Origin: DASUAS01 sp963720765
GTDB lineage: Bacteria > Actinomycetota > Acidimicrobiia > IMCC26256 > DASPTH01
Length of the DNA: 64,000 bases
NCBI GenBank assembly: GCA_963720765.1
Contig: CAVRGS010000005.1
Span: 62,001-126,000 of the forward strand
Reading direction: 5' to 3'
The stretch's first letter is position 1. Each line of letters starts with the position of its first letter. Shown in pieces: positions 29,334 to 41,919 of this stretch. The notes under the pieces are model-generated. The model was given only the letters and a program-made list of their open reading frames with translations. It made no database searches and was not told the DNA's origin. The translations under genes were made by a program, and so were the position numbers.

Positions 29334-30903
29334 GTCGAACCGAACGTCGAACCAAGATCAGCCGGGCCCTGCTCTCGGTGTACGACAAGACCGGCATCGT
29401 CGAGTTCGCGAAGGAGCTGCAGCACCGTGGTGTCGCGCTCGTGTCGTCGGGCGGCACCGCCAAGGCGATCGCCGAGGCGGGCATCCCGGTCACCGCGGTC
29501 GACGACATCACCGGCGTGCCACCGATCCTCGACCACCGGGTCGTGACGCTGCACCCGAAGATCCACGGCGGCATCCTCGCCGACCGCTCGAAGAAGACCC
29601 ACGACGAGGACATGGCCACCTACGGCATCGAGCCGTTCGACCTCGTCGTCTCGAACCTCTACCCGTTCGCGCAGGACCCGGGCATCGAGACCATCGACGT
29701 CGGCGGTCCCACGATGGTGCGGGCCGCGGCGAAGAACCACGCGTACGTCACCGTCGTCACCGACGCTGTCGCAGTACGCGCCGTTGCTCGAGGAGATGGA
29801 CGCCAACGACAACACCGTCGGCGACGACACCCGTCGCGCCTTCGCGGTCGCCGCGTTCGCCAGCACCGCGGCGTTCGACGCGCAGATCGTGTCGTGGCTC
29901 CAAGCGTCCGACGAGTCGGTGCGTGAACTTCCGACCTACATCGATCTCGCGCTGGAGCGCACCGGCGAGGCGCTGCGCTACGGCGAGAACCCGCACCAGC
30001 ACGCGGCGCGCTACCGCGATCAGCGGCACGTCGAGCTGGTGGGATCACGTCGAGCAGCACGCGGGCCTCGCGCTCAGCTACCTCAACCTCTACGACGCCG
30101 ACGCCGCGTGGCGCATGGTGCACGACTTCGGCGTCGTGAATGGAGGAGGCGGTCCCGCAGTGGCGATCATCAAGCACGCCAACCCGTGCGGCGTCGCGCT
30201 GGCCGACGACCTCGCCGGCTCGTTGGCCGAGGTGTACCAGCGCGCGCTCGAGTGCGACGAGCGCTCCGCGTTCGGTGGCATCGTCGCGCTCAACCACGAG
30301 GTCGACGCCGCGACCGCCGAGCGCATGGTCGCCGGCCCGCAGGCCGACCTGATCATGGCGCCGAGCTGGGCGCCGGGGACGATCGACTCGCTGATCGCCA
30401 AGCGCAAGAACACCCGCCTGCTCAGCGCCGGTCCGCCCGAGCCCCAGACCCTCGACTTCCGCCAGATCAGCGGCGGGTTCCTGGTGCAGGACGCCCACCA
30501 CTTCGCCGCCACCCGCGACGACTGGCGCGTCGTCACCAAGCGGGCGCCCACCGACGCCGAGTGGCGTGACGCCGAGCTGGCGTGGCGCATCTGCGGGCAC
30601 GTGAAGTCGAACGCGATCGTGCTGGTGAAGGACGGCCAGGCCGTCGGCATCGGAGCCGGCCAGCAGAACCGGGTGGAGTCGGGCGAGATCGCGGCGAAGA
30701 AGGCCGACGGACGAGCCCGAGGGGGCGCCTGCGCGTCGGACGCCTTCTATCCCTTCCCCGACGGCATCGAAGCGGCCGCGGCCGCGGGCGTCGCCGTCAT
30801 CGTGCAACCTGGTGGCGCGATCCGCGACGAGCCCAACATCGAGCGCGCCGACGAGCTCGGCGTCGCCATGGTGTTCACGGGAGAAAGGCACTTCCTCCAT
30901 TGA
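29330..30903 (+). CDS. purH: Bifunctional AICAR transformylase / IMP cyclohydrolase, two frameshifts
   Basis: Last two steps of IMP synthesis. The N-terminal IMPCH domain shows RALLSVYDKTGIVEFAKEL, LVSSGGTAKAI, RVVTLHPKIHGGILADR and NLYPFAQDPG. The AICARFT domain shows LRYGENPHQHA, AIIKHANPCGVA, ERSAFGGIVALN and ASDAFYPFPDGIEAAA. Junctions near 29768 (GACGCTGTCGC) and 30037 (GAGCTGGTGG), each repaired by one CG/GC, give TDALSQYAPLL and ERWWDHVEQH and 525 residues. Overlaps purN at its start and folD at its end, so the three form a one-carbon/purine operon. Confidence 0.93.
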
Positions 30904-31793
30904 GCGCACGAATGCCGGCCAAGATGATGCCCGGTGGTCCGGTCGCCGACGCGGTGTTCGCCGACCTCGTCCCCCGCAGCGAGAAGCTCATCGGCAACGG
31001 TCACACACCGGGCCTCGGCACCATCCTCGTCGGCGACGACGGCGCCAGCGCGCGCTACGTCGGCATGAAGATGGAGAAGGCGCGCGAGCTCGGGTGGTCG
31101 GCGCCGCACCAGCACCTCCCCGAGCACGCCACCCAGGCCGACGTGCTCGCCGCGGTGCGCGCCTTCAACGACGACCCGCTCGTCGACGGCTTCCTGATCC
31201 AGCACCCCACCCCACCGCAGATCGACTTCGACGCCGCGCTGCTCGAGATGGATCCCGACAAGGACGTCGACGGCATGCACCCCGTGAACATGGGTCGCCT
31301 CGCGCTCATGATGTCGGGACCGGTGCCGGCGACTCCCGCGGGCATCGAGGCGCTGCTCGCGTTCTACGAGATCCCCGTGGCCGGCCACGAGGTGTGCATC
31401 CTCGGGCGCGGCACCACGCTCGGTCGTCCCCTCGCGCTGCTCCTCTCCCAGAAGCGCGACACCGCCAACGCCGCGGTCACCGTGGTGCACACGGGTGTGC
31501 CCGACTGGCCCGAGTACACGCGCCGCGCCGGCATCGTCGTCGCGGCCGCAGGCGTGCCCGGCATCCTCCAGCCCGAGCACATCACCCCCGGCGCGGTCGT
31601 CGTCGGCGGCGGCGTGCGCTACGAGGGCCGCAAGCTGCTTCCCGACGTCGACGAGACGTGCGAGGCGGTCGCGGGCGCGATCACGCCACGAGTCGGCGGG
31701 GTCGGTCCCACGACGATCGCGATGCTGTTCCGCAACGCGATCGAGGCGGCCGAGGCCAACGTGCGGCGCCGGGCCCAGTCGGGCACGGCATGA
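30900..31793 (+). CDS. folD: Methylenetetrahydrofolate dehydrogenase / cyclohydrolase
   Basis: Makes 10-formyl-THF, the cofactor used by PurN and PurH just upstream. GTILVGDDGASARYVGMKM (catalytic Tyr and Lys), DGFLIQHPTPPQID, DPDKDVDGMHPVNMG, ILGRGTTLGRPLALLL (NADP site) and ITPRVGGVGPTTIAML are conserved. Intact. TTG 30900 overlaps the purH stop and gives SARMPAKMMPGGP as N-terminus; ATG 30912 is an alternative. Confidence 0.93.
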   Translation: MSARMPAKMMPGGPVADAVFADLVPRSEKLIGNGHTPGLGTILVGDDGASARYVGMKMEKARELGWSAPHQHLPEHATQADVLAAVRAFNDDPLVDGFLIQHPTPPQIDFDAALLEMDPDKDVDGMHPVNMGRLALMMSGPVPATPAGIEALLAFYEIPVAGHEVCILGRGTTLGRPLALLLSQKRDTANAAVTVVHTGVPDWPEYTRRAGIVVAAAGVPGILQPEHITPGAVVVGGGVRYEGRKLLPDVDETCEAVAGAITPRVGGVGPTTIAMLFRNAIEAAEANVRRRAQSGTA

Positions 31794-32017
31794 CTGCGTT
31801 GCCCGATCCGCCGATCCCCGCGCCACGCGCCGAAGCGTGTCCGCTCTGCGGCTCGCCCGTGGACGCGCACGACGCACGGTGCCCTGAATGCAACATGACG
31901 CTCGACGGTCTCGGGGACCGTCCCGCGGCCTTCACCCGGCAGTCGGTCTGGTTCTGGGCGGCGGCGTTGCTGGTCATCTACCTGGTGGTCCTCGCCATCG
32001 TGGTGGCTGCCCGCTGA
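31790..32017 (+). CDS. Small zinc-ribbon protein with C-terminal membrane anchor
   Basis: 75 residues. CPLCGSPV and CPECN form a two-CxxC zinc ribbon near residues 17-36, followed by a single C-terminal membrane helix (FWAAALLVIYLVVLAIVVAA). Start ATG overlaps the folD stop (ATGA), so it is translationally coupled to the folate/purine operon. Function unknown; the ribbon faces the cytoplasm if the protein is a simple tail-anchored type. Confidence 0.75.
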   Translation: MTALPDPPIPAPRAEACPLCGSPVDAHDARCPECNMTLDGLGDRPAAFTRQSVWFWAAALLVIYLVVLAIVVAAR

Positions 32018-32035
32018 CGCCTACGATCACTGGCC

Positions 32036-34279
<2,244 letters not shown>

Positions 34280-34324
34280 GCATCCGAGCGGCGCCGGGCG
34301 CCGAACACGTCGCGGAGGCTCCCC

Positions 34325-35176
34325 GTGTTGCTCGCCGAGCTGAACATCCGGCACACGCGCAGGCACATGCCGACGCGTCGCGTCGCGGTGGATCACGGCT
34401 ACCTCCCGACCAGCGGTGCCGGGTTCGGCGGTGTGCTCATCGGCGCGGTGGTCGCCGAGTGCGTTCCGGGGCTGGACGAGGAGCAGATCGACGCGCTCGC
34501 GCGGCTGGTCGACGTGGCCCGGCGCGGCACCCTGAGCGTGCCTCGCATCGCGCTGCGCTACCGCCTCCAGCGCGACACCCATGGCCTCGACCTGTCTCGC
34601 CACCGGATCACCAGTGCGGCCGTCGAGCTCGGCTCGCTGCGCCCCGTCGTCGAGCTCGATCTCCACGGCCCGCCCGCGCCGCAGGTCATCGGTGCGCTCA
34701 TGGCCGGCTCCCAGCTCCCCGCGTCGGGACGGACGGTGGCGTTCCGCTTCGTCGATGCCGCGCTCGCCCGTCCCGGGGAGCTGCCCGAGGGACTCGAGGT
34801 GCGGCGCCGCTATCAAGGCCTCACGGGCCTGCGCCCGCCCGGGCCGGGCACCACCACCACCGTCGGCGCCACCGAGGAGTGGTCGGGGGTGCCGTCTGAG
34901 CGGCGCTGGGCGATGGAGGTGCTGGGCCTGCAGGCCGGACACGCGATCGAGCGCAACGACGTGCAGCGCCGGTTCCGGCGGCTCATCCGGGTTGCCCACC
35001 CCGATCACGGTGGTGAGAGCGCGGGTGCGGCCGAACGCATGGCCGAACTGACGGAAGCGCGTGAGCTCCTGCTCTCGATGATCACCGACTTCGACGACGA
35101 CGGTCCGTCGGACGCGGCCTCCGATGCCGCCTCGGGTGCGGCCTCGGCCGCCGCCGGATCGGGGACCGGCGGGTAG
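34325..35176 (+). CDS. Protein with C-terminal J-domain and unknown N-terminal domain
   Basis: The last third (about residues 195-262) is a J-domain: RRWAMEVLGLQAGHAIERND, then RRFRRLIRVAHPDHGGES with the diagnostic HPD tripeptide, so it should stimulate an Hsp70. Unlike DnaJ, the domain is C-terminal and there is no Gly/Phe or zinc region. The ~190 N-terminal residues (RRVAVDHGYLPTSGAGFGG; YRLQRDTHGLDLSRHRITS) match nothing I know. The C-terminus is a repetitive DAASDAASGAASAAAG tail. Intact, 283 residues, GTG start, between icd and mdh. Confidence 0.75.
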   Translation: MLLAELNIRHTRRHMPTRRVAVDHGYLPTSGAGFGGVLIGAVVAECVPGLDEEQIDALARLVDVARRGTLSVPRIALRYRLQRDTHGLDLSRHRITSAAVELGSLRPVVELDLHGPPAPQVIGALMAGSQLPASGRTVAFRFVDAALARPGELPEGLEVRRRYQGLTGLRPPGPGTTTTVGATEEWSGVPSERRWAMEVLGLQAGHAIERNDVQRRFRRLIRVAHPDHGGESAGAAERMAELTEARELLLSMITDFDDDGPSDAASDAASGAASAAAGSGTGG

Positions 35177-35196
35177 CGACGGGTAATTTCGCCCGC

Positions 35197-36191
35197 ATGG
35201 CAGCCAACCCCCTCCACGTCACCGTCACCGGCGCCGCGGGCCAGATCGGCTACGCGCTCGTCCACCGCATCGCGACCGGTCAGCTCCTCGGGCCCGACCA
35301 GCCCGTGGTGCTGCGGCTCCTCGAGATCGAGCCCGCCCTCCCGTCGCTCGAGGGCGTGGTGATGGAGCTGGAAGACGGCGCCCATCCGCTCCTCGTGGGC
35401 ATCGAGGCCACCGCCGACCTCAAGACCGCGTTCGACGGCACGTCGTGGGCGCTGCTCGTCGGTTCGATCCCGCGCAAGGCGGGCATGGAGCGCGGCGACC
35501 TCCTCTCGGTCAACGGCGGGATCTTCAAGCCGCAGGGTCAGGCGATCAACGACCACGCCGCGAGCGACGTGCGCGTGCTCGTCGTCGGCAACCCGTGCAA
35601 CACCAACTGCCTCATCGCCCGGTCGAACGCGCCCGACGTGCCCGCCGACCGCTGGTTCGCGATGACCCGGCTCGACGAGAACCGCGCCAAGACGCAGCTG
35701 GCCAAGAAGGCCGGCGTGCTCTCGCGTCAGGTCAGCAACGTCGCGATCTGGGGCAACCACTCGGCCACGCAGTTCCCCGACTTCGCGCACGCTCGCATCG
35801 ACGGCACGCTCGTGCCCGAGGTCATCACCGACACCGCGTGGCTCCAGGGTGAGTTCATCGAGACCGTGCAGAAGCGCGGTGCGGCCGTGATCGAGAAGCG
35901 GGGCGCGTCGTCGGCGGCGTCGGCGGCGCACGCGGCGATCGACTCCGTGAACAGCGTGCACTTCGCCACGCCGGGCGACGACTTCCACTCGGTGGCCGTG
36001 TGCAGCTCCGGCCAGTACGGCGTGCCCGAGGGTCTGCAGTTCGGCTACCCGATCCGCAGCGACGGCTCGTCGTGGACGGTCGTCGAGGGCATCGAGCACG
36101 ACGACTTCGCCCAGGGCAAGATCGACGATCGACCACCAAGGAGCTCGCCGACGAGCGCGACGAGGTTCGCTCGCTCGGCCTCATCGCGTGA
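35197..36191 (+). CDS. mdh: Malate dehydrogenase, one frameshift
   Basis: NAD-dependent oxidation of malate in the TCA cycle. VTGAAGQIGYALVHRIATGQ (NAD loop), GSIPRKAGMERGDLLSVNGG, VVGNPCNTNCLIA, MTRLDENRAKTQLA and WGNHSATQFPD (catalytic His) identify the LDH-like MDH of actinobacteria. Near 36128 the frame changes and the end reads STTKELADERDEVRSLGLIA, closing at 36191. This junction is off by one or four bases, not the usual two. Length about 331 residues. Third TCA gene in the region. Confidence 0.93.
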
Positions 36192-36201
36192 CTTCACCGC
36201 C

Positions 36202-36676
36202 TTGCTGAAACGCTGGTCGTTGCAGTTCGCCGACGACCAGGGGTTGAGCGGTTCGATGCGTTTGCAGGTGGACGGTGTGACCGCGTCGTTCCACGCGCAG
36301 GTCGTCGTCCCCGACGTCGGCGTGCTCGTCGTGCGCGACGACGAGGTCGCGCCGCCGCGGCGCACGGACCTGCTCGTCGTCCGCGCCGAGGGACTCTGGG
36401 CCGAGCTGCTGTGCGAGACGCCCGACGAGCACTGGAGCTTCGGGCTCGAGGCGTTCGGGGTGCGCTTCGACGCCGAGGCCGAGGCGGCGTCGAGCGACCG
36501 CGGCGAGCGAGTGCGCCGTGGGCTTCGACCTCGAGTGGGAGACCCCCGACCGAGTCGTCGGCGAGATCCTCGTCGGCCGACGGAGCTACGAGCTCACGGC
36601 TCGCGGTACGTTCTCGATCAGCGAGGCGCGCAGCGGGTGCCGGGCGGAGGGAGGGCGCCGTCGACGAGGTAGGTGA
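36202..36676 (+). CDS. Hypothetical protein, frame-disrupted
   Basis: I do not recognise a family. The readable part includes GSMRLQVDGVTASFHAQVVV, PDVGVLVVRDDEVAPPRRTD, AEGLWAELLCETPDEHWSFG and, in the next frame after about 36508, VGFDLEWETPDRVVGEILVG, a lipocalin- or barrel-like alternating pattern. The start is uncertain: TTG 36202 is the first codon in frame after mdh, but the true start may overlap the mdh stop. The end overlaps the converging peptidase by about 58 bases. Confidence 0.55.
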
Positions 36677-38158
36677 CGACGGCGTCGTCGATGCAGGTGC
36701 TGACGCCGCGGCCGAACGCGGTGTGCTCGGTGCTGTCGAACGTGAGCAGGCCGGAGCCCTCGATGCGTTGGCGCAGTGCCTCGGCGCCGACGTAGGGAGT
36801 GGCCGGATCACCGGTCGTGCCGATCACCAGGATCGGCGCGGTGCCGCGGACGCGGACGCCCCCGAGCTTGTCGCCCTTCGCCGGCTTCGGCATGCCGACA
36901 CACGACGCGGTGGCGAACGAGCCACCCCACGGGGGGAGCTGCGACTGGAACGTGTGCACGTCGGCGAGCTCGGCCGCGCTCGTGGGTGTCGACTTCGACG
37001 GCCGGTCGACGCACGAGATCACCGAGTTCGCCTCGACCAGCGGATCCCAGTGGCCGTCGGTCGAGCGCCCGAGGTACTGGTCGGAGTACGCCAGCAGCGA
37101 CGGCGCGGTTCCCGTGTTGACGGCTTCGCTGAGCGCGTCGGCGAGGAGCGGCCACCCGCGGGAGCGGTCGTAGAGCAGCGACAGCACACCGTTCTCGAGC
37201 AGACCCGATGTGAGCTCACCGTCGCGGGTGACCCCATCGCTGGTGTACGACGCGGGCAGTGGTTGCTGGTCGACGCGTGCGATGAGCTGCGTTCAGCTGC
37301 GTCGCGCGGCGAGCCCGACGCCGAGAGCGAGCACCCGGTCTGCTGACACCAGTCGAGGAATCCGCTCAATGCCTCCATGAACCCCTTGGCCTGGCGGTAC
37401 GCGTAGTCGCGCGTGCTGATCCAGTAGTCGGGCGGGCCGTCGAGCACCAGGCGCCCGACGGTTGCCGGGAACATCTGCGCGTACGTCGCGCCGACGATCG
37501 TGCCGTAGGAGTAGCCGAGGTAGTCGAGCTTCGGATCGCCGAGCGCGATGCGGATCGCCTCGAGGTCACGGGCGACGTTGCGCGTACCGACCTGGCCTGC
37601 GTACGCGCCCATGCGTTGCGTGCAGCCGGCGGCGAACTGCGCGTTGGACTCGTGGAGCGCGTCGAGTTGCGCTTGCGTGGTCGGCACCGCGGCGATGGTC
37701 GGCCGAGTGGTCGAGGAACGCGTCGTCGACGCAGTCGATCGGGCGCGACGTGCCGGTGCCGCGTGGGTCGAAGCTCACGACGTCGAACCGGTCGCGCACG
37801 GTCTGCGGGAGCCGACCGGACGTGCGCCGCAGGTAGTCGACCCCCGACTCGCCGGGTCCGCCGTAGTTCACGACCAGGGAACCGATGCGCTGGTCGGGTG
37901 CGGCGGCGGGGAGGCGGGTGAGCGCAACGCCCATCGTGTCGCCGGTGGGCTTCGACCAGTCCACGGGGACGGTGAGGGTGGCGCACTGGAAGCCGTCGCC
38001 GCAATCGCTCCACGCCAGGGTGGGATCGAACGCGGGGAGCGGCGGCCACGTCGTGGTGGTGCTCGTGCCGGTGGACGACTTCGTCCTTCGCGCTTCGCGG
38101 AGGTCGCGAGCGCGACCGACAGCGCGATCGCCAGGACCGCCGGGAGGATCCGTCTCAT
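36618..38158 (-). CDS. Secreted alpha/beta hydrolase, tripeptidyl-aminopeptidase type, several frameshifts
   Basis: An exported serine peptidase of the SlpD/TAP family (S33). The signal sequence is RRILPAVLAIALSVALATS. Next come QCATLTVPVDWSKPTGDTM, VVNYGGPGESGVDYL, SFDPRGTGTS, the nucleophile YLGYSYGTIVGATYAQMFPA, the acid VIGTTGDPATPY and the catalytic His STEHTAFG. At least four frame changes occur, near 38090, 37705, 37315 and 37290. The last two are each repaired by one CG/GC, reading DAALNAQLIARVDQQPLP. The repaired size of about 515 residues fits the family. ATG overlaps the stop of the upstream oxidase gene (ATGA). Confidence 0.82.
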
Positions 38159-39593
38159 GGCCAGGCGGGTGCGCCCCAGGGGCTGGGCAGGCCCAGCTTG
38201 CCGGGGTTGAGGATCCCGACGGGGTCGAGCGCGACCTTGGCCGCGACCAGCACGTCGTGCCCCGCGCCGAGCGCGGCGCGGGCGTAGCGGGCCCGGTTGA
38301 GGCCGATCCCGTGGTGGTGGCTGAGCGCGGCGCCGTGCGTCACCGTCGCCTCCATGGCGGCGTCCCAGGTGCGGCGGTAGAAGTCCTCACGTCGGTCTTT
38401 CGGCGGGAAGCCGCCGAAGGTGAAGTAGAGGCAGCCGCCGTCGGTGTACGCGTGCGAGAGGTGCGCCGACGCGACCGCGAGGTCGTCGAACTCCTGCAGT
38501 GCGCCGAGCACTGCGTCGTACACCGTGGGCAGCGCCGACCAGCGCGCCGCGATCTCCATGGTGTCGACGACCGCGCCCTGCTCGATGTAGTGGTGCAGCG
38601 CGGAGACGTCGTTGCGCTTCGCCAACCACGTGTCGAGCAGCGCGGGATCGTCGGCGCGGCGCGTCGGCGCACTCTTCGTGCACGACGCGCAGTACGCCGT
38701 CGATCAATGCGGGATCACCTTCGTCGAGCACGAGCAACATCGTCGCGTCCCCCGTGCGCGAAGTGCCGATCACTCTCGACCGCGTCGTAGAGACGCAGCA
38801 CCGCGGGGGTGGCGCCGCGGCGGAGGATGCGGCGGCACGCGTCGAGGCCGTCGACGAACGTGTCGTACCGGAACGCGGCCCGTACCTCGCCGACCGGCGC
38901 GGGGTGCACGCGCAACCGAGCAGCGGTGATGATCCCGAGCGTGCCTTCGCTGCCCACGAACAGCTGCGTGAGATCGGGGCCGACTGCGGCGCGCGGCGCC
39001 CCGCCGGTGTGCACGGTGCGGCCGTCGGCGAGCACGACGTCGAGGCCCAGCACCATGTCCTCGATCTTGCCGTAGCGGGTGGAGAGCTGGCCCGCGCTCC
39101 GGCACGCCAGCCACCCGCCGACGGTCGACAGGTCGATCGACTGCGGCCAGTGCCCGAGCGTCACCGAGTGGTCGGCGCGCAGGGACGCCTCCAGCGGCGT
39201 GCCGAAGGTGCCCGGCGCGGACGTCGAGCACGAGCGACGTGTCGTCGACGTCGACGATGCCGTCGAGCGCGGTGAGGTCGAGCACCACGCCGCCGTGCAC
39301 GGGCATGCTCGCACCGCACACGCCGCTGCGTCCGGCCGCCACCGTGAGGGGGACGCGTGCCTCGTTGCACAGCCGGGCCACCGCCGCGACCTGCTCGTGC
39401 GAGGCCGGAGATCGCCACCGCCGCCGCGGGCGTGATGGCCGTGCCGTCGTCGTCCCAGATCATCGCCAACGGCCACCAGTCGCGACTGACGGTGGCGACT
39501 GCCGCCGGACTCCTGGTCGACCGGGCACTCGAGCGCGAGCCGATCGAGGAGCGCGTCGGGCACCTCGGCGACCCGGCCCCGCAACGGGCTCAC
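38155..39593 (-). CDS. FAD-binding oxidase (alkyl-DHAP synthase/glycolate-oxidase-like), five frameshifts
   Basis: A vanillyl-alcohol-oxidase-fold flavoenzyme. PP-loop and FAD motifs are VPLTVAAGRSGVCGASMPVH and QSIDLSTVGGWLACRSAGQL; SEGTLGIITAARLRVHP and the C-terminal AKVALDPVGILNPGKLGL are classic. The late segment SHHHGIGLNRARY resembles alkyl-dihydroxyacetonephosphate synthase, where the His run is catalytic; a D-lactate or glycolate dehydrogenase is the alternative. Junctions fall near 39475, 39385, 39225, 38770 and 38640; five two-base repairs give 482 residues. Start is the third of three repeated GTGAGC words. Neighbour glpD also handles dihydroxyacetone phosphate. Confidence 0.75.
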
Positions 39594-39623
39594 GAACGGG
39601 GGCTCACGAACGGGGGCTCACGA
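39588..39623. repeat. 14-bp tandem repeat (2.6 copies) at the glpD/oxidase junction
   Basis: GCTCACGAACGGGG at 39588-39601 and 39602-39615, then GCTCACGA at 39616-39623. On the minus strand each copy offers a GTGAGC. The first overlaps the glpD TGA and would stop after five codons; the third opens the oxidase frame. Confidence 0.85.
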
Positions 39624-41292
39624 GATCTCGGCGCGTTCCGCTGCGATCGCGGCGCGGTACCCGTCGACCTGCGCGTCGCGCTCGGCGTCGGACCATCCCG
39701 AGCTCGGGTGCGAGCAGCTCGGCCACCGATGCCGCGGCGTCCGCCGACGCGTCGCGCGCCAGCAGCCGAGCGCGCGCGTGCGCCGCGAGAGCACGTCGTC
39801 GAGCGTGCGCGCCATCTCGTGGCGCACTGCGTAGACCGCCTCGGCCCGAAGGTACGGCAATCCGGGCACGAGCGGTGCGGCGAGATCGGGATCCTCGACG
39901 GTGAGCGCGCGCACGACCTCGGCCTCCGTGCCGTAGCGCCCGGTGAGGTGCTCGTGGGTGCTCGGTTCGAGTGCGGCGACCGGCGGTGCGATGCCCTCGC
40001 CCCCGAACAATCGCAGGTGCTTGGTGCGCGACCGCGGCGACCCGTCGCCCAACGCGTCGACGGCGGCGTCGACCGCGTCGGCGGCCATGCGGCGGTAGGT
40101 GGTGAGCTTGCCGCCGGTGACCGTCACCACGCCGCTCGGCCGCGACCCGCACGGAGTGCTTCCGCGAGAGGTCGGCGGTGCGGGTCGACCGTCCGGAGCG
40201 CAGGAGCGGGCGCAGTCCGGCCCAGGTGCCCACGACGTCGTCGGCGCCGAGCTTCTCCTCGCTGATCCCGTTGATCGCCGCGAGCAGGTAGTCGACGTCG
40301 GCCGGGGTGCACGGCGGATCGTCGAGCGGGCCGTCGTAGTCGGTGTCGGTGGTGCCGACGTAGGTGGTGTCGCCCCACGGCACCACGAACACCATGCGCT
40401 TGTCGCCCGGGACCGGGACGATCGCGGCGATGTCGTTGCGCACCTTCTCCCACGGGAGCGTGATGTGGATGCCCTTGGCCGGACGGATGGACGCCGGGTG
40501 CGTGCCTTCGTCGAGCGCGCGGACGTCGTCGGCCCACACCCCCGCCGCGTTCACGACGACGCGGGCGCGCACCTCGATCTCGTCGCCGTCGGCATCGCTG
40601 GTCACCCGTGCGCCGACGACCCGGTCACCGTCCTTCACCAGACCGCGCACCGCTGTGTGGTTGGCGACGACGGCGCCCTCGGCCGCCGCGGTGCGCGCGA
40701 TGGTCAGCGTGAGGCGGGCGTCGTCGACCTGTGCGTCGTAGTACACGTACCCGCCGGCGAGGCGGTCGCGTGCGAGCGTCGGCATGTGCGCGAGCGCGGT
40801 GTCGACGTCGATGCGGTGGTGCCGCTTGCCGATGCGCAGGCCACCGGTGAGGTCGTACGCCCAGAGCGCGGTGCCGAACAGTCGCTCGAGCCGGCGATCC
40901 ATCACCCCGCCCCGCGTCATCAGTGGAACGAGGAACGGCAGGATGCGCACGAGGTGCGGCGCGTTCTCGAGCGCGCGCTGGCGTTCGTAGAGAGCTTCGT
41001 AGACGAGCCGGACCTCGCGCTGCTGCAGGTAGCGCAGCCCGCCGTGCACGAGCTTGGAGCTCTTCGAGCTGGTGCCCGACGCGAAGTCGTCGCGCTCGAC
41101 CAGTGCGGTGCGCAGCCCGCGGCTGGCCGCGTCGAGCGCAACCCCGGCGCCGGTGATGCCACCACCGATCACGAGGACGTCGAAGCGTTCGTCGCCGAGC
41201 TGGCGCAGGGAAGCCGCCCGATCGAGGGGTGGTCGATCGAGTGGGCGGCGATCGAAGGTGCGCCCCGATCCGGGCGCCGACCGGCTGGCCAC
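39618..41292 (-). CDS. glpD: Glycerol-3-phosphate dehydrogenase (FAD, GlpD), several frameshifts
   Basis: Membrane-associated oxidation of glycerol-3-phosphate to dihydroxyacetone phosphate. FDVLVIGGGITGAGVALDAA is the FAD Rossmann motif; SGTSSKSSKLVHGGLRYLQQ, KRMVFVVPWGDTTYVGTTDT, ISEEKLGADDVVGTWAGLRP and TVTGGKLTTYRRMAADAV are GlpD hallmarks. Junctions near 40140, 39790 and 39690; restoring two, four and two bases gives 560 residues. GTG start; the first 30 residues contain a short DRRPLDRPPLDR repeat. Confidence 0.9.
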
Positions 41293-41301
41293 CGGTCCAG
41301 G

Positions 41302-41908
41302 TTACCGGTCGGTAACCAGCTCCGTCGCAGCTGCGGGTCCGGGGCCCACCGCGGCGGAGGGTGCGGCGGCGCGGACCTTGGGGGCGGTCCGCCAGGTGAG
41401 CAGCATCGCGGCGCCGAACACCGTGGCCACACCGATGAGCACGATCGAGGTGGTCGGCAGCAGGTCGTTGGTGTCCGTGCCCGCGGTGAGGAAGTGGATG
41501 GTGACGAGGGCCAGCAGGACGTAGCTCAGCATGTGCACGCCCCGCCAGACCTTGGGTGACAGCCGCGCCCGCGCCAGCGACGTCACCTCCACCGCGACGA
41601 GCACGTACATCCCGACGATGCCCCATGCCACCGCGACCGGGTGCCAGGACGACACCAGGGGGACCAGCACGTCGGCGAGCGAGAACTGCACGAAGCCGTC
41701 GGCCAGGATCGACAGCACGTGCACGGCGACGAACGCGATCGCCAGCGCGCTCAGGTATCGGTGGGTGGAGAGCATCCACGACGGGGGACGGTCGCCGGCC
41801 GAACGCGCGCATCGCGTGCAGCAGACCCCATGTGCACGATGCGAGCACCAGTGCCCACGCGACGATGCCGCCGGCGCGGGCGACGTACCACCAGAAGTGC
41901 GACGACAT
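41302..41908 (-). CDS. Ferric-reductase-like transmembrane protein, one frameshift
   Basis: Five to six membrane helices with His residues placed as in ferric-reductase/MsrQ-type heme proteins: ARAGGIVAWALVLASCTWGL, MLSTHRYLSALAIAFVAVHV, VAVAWGIVGMYVLVAVEVTS and WRGVHMLSYVLLALVTIHFL. Heme binding and partner are inferred. The N-terminal part (SSHFWWYVARAGG) is in a different frame, joined near 41787 by one CG, giving 202 residues. It starts 12 bases after the small gene at 41920 and ends just before glpD. Confidence 0.75.
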
Positions 41909-41919
41909 CGACGTGTTCG

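Noticed and set aside
36188..36209. GTG overlapping the mdh stop as start of the hypothetical protein
   Set aside because: That frame ends after six codons. The protein-like reading begins one frame over, so either the start is the TTG at 36202 or bases are missing; the coupled start cannot be supported as written.
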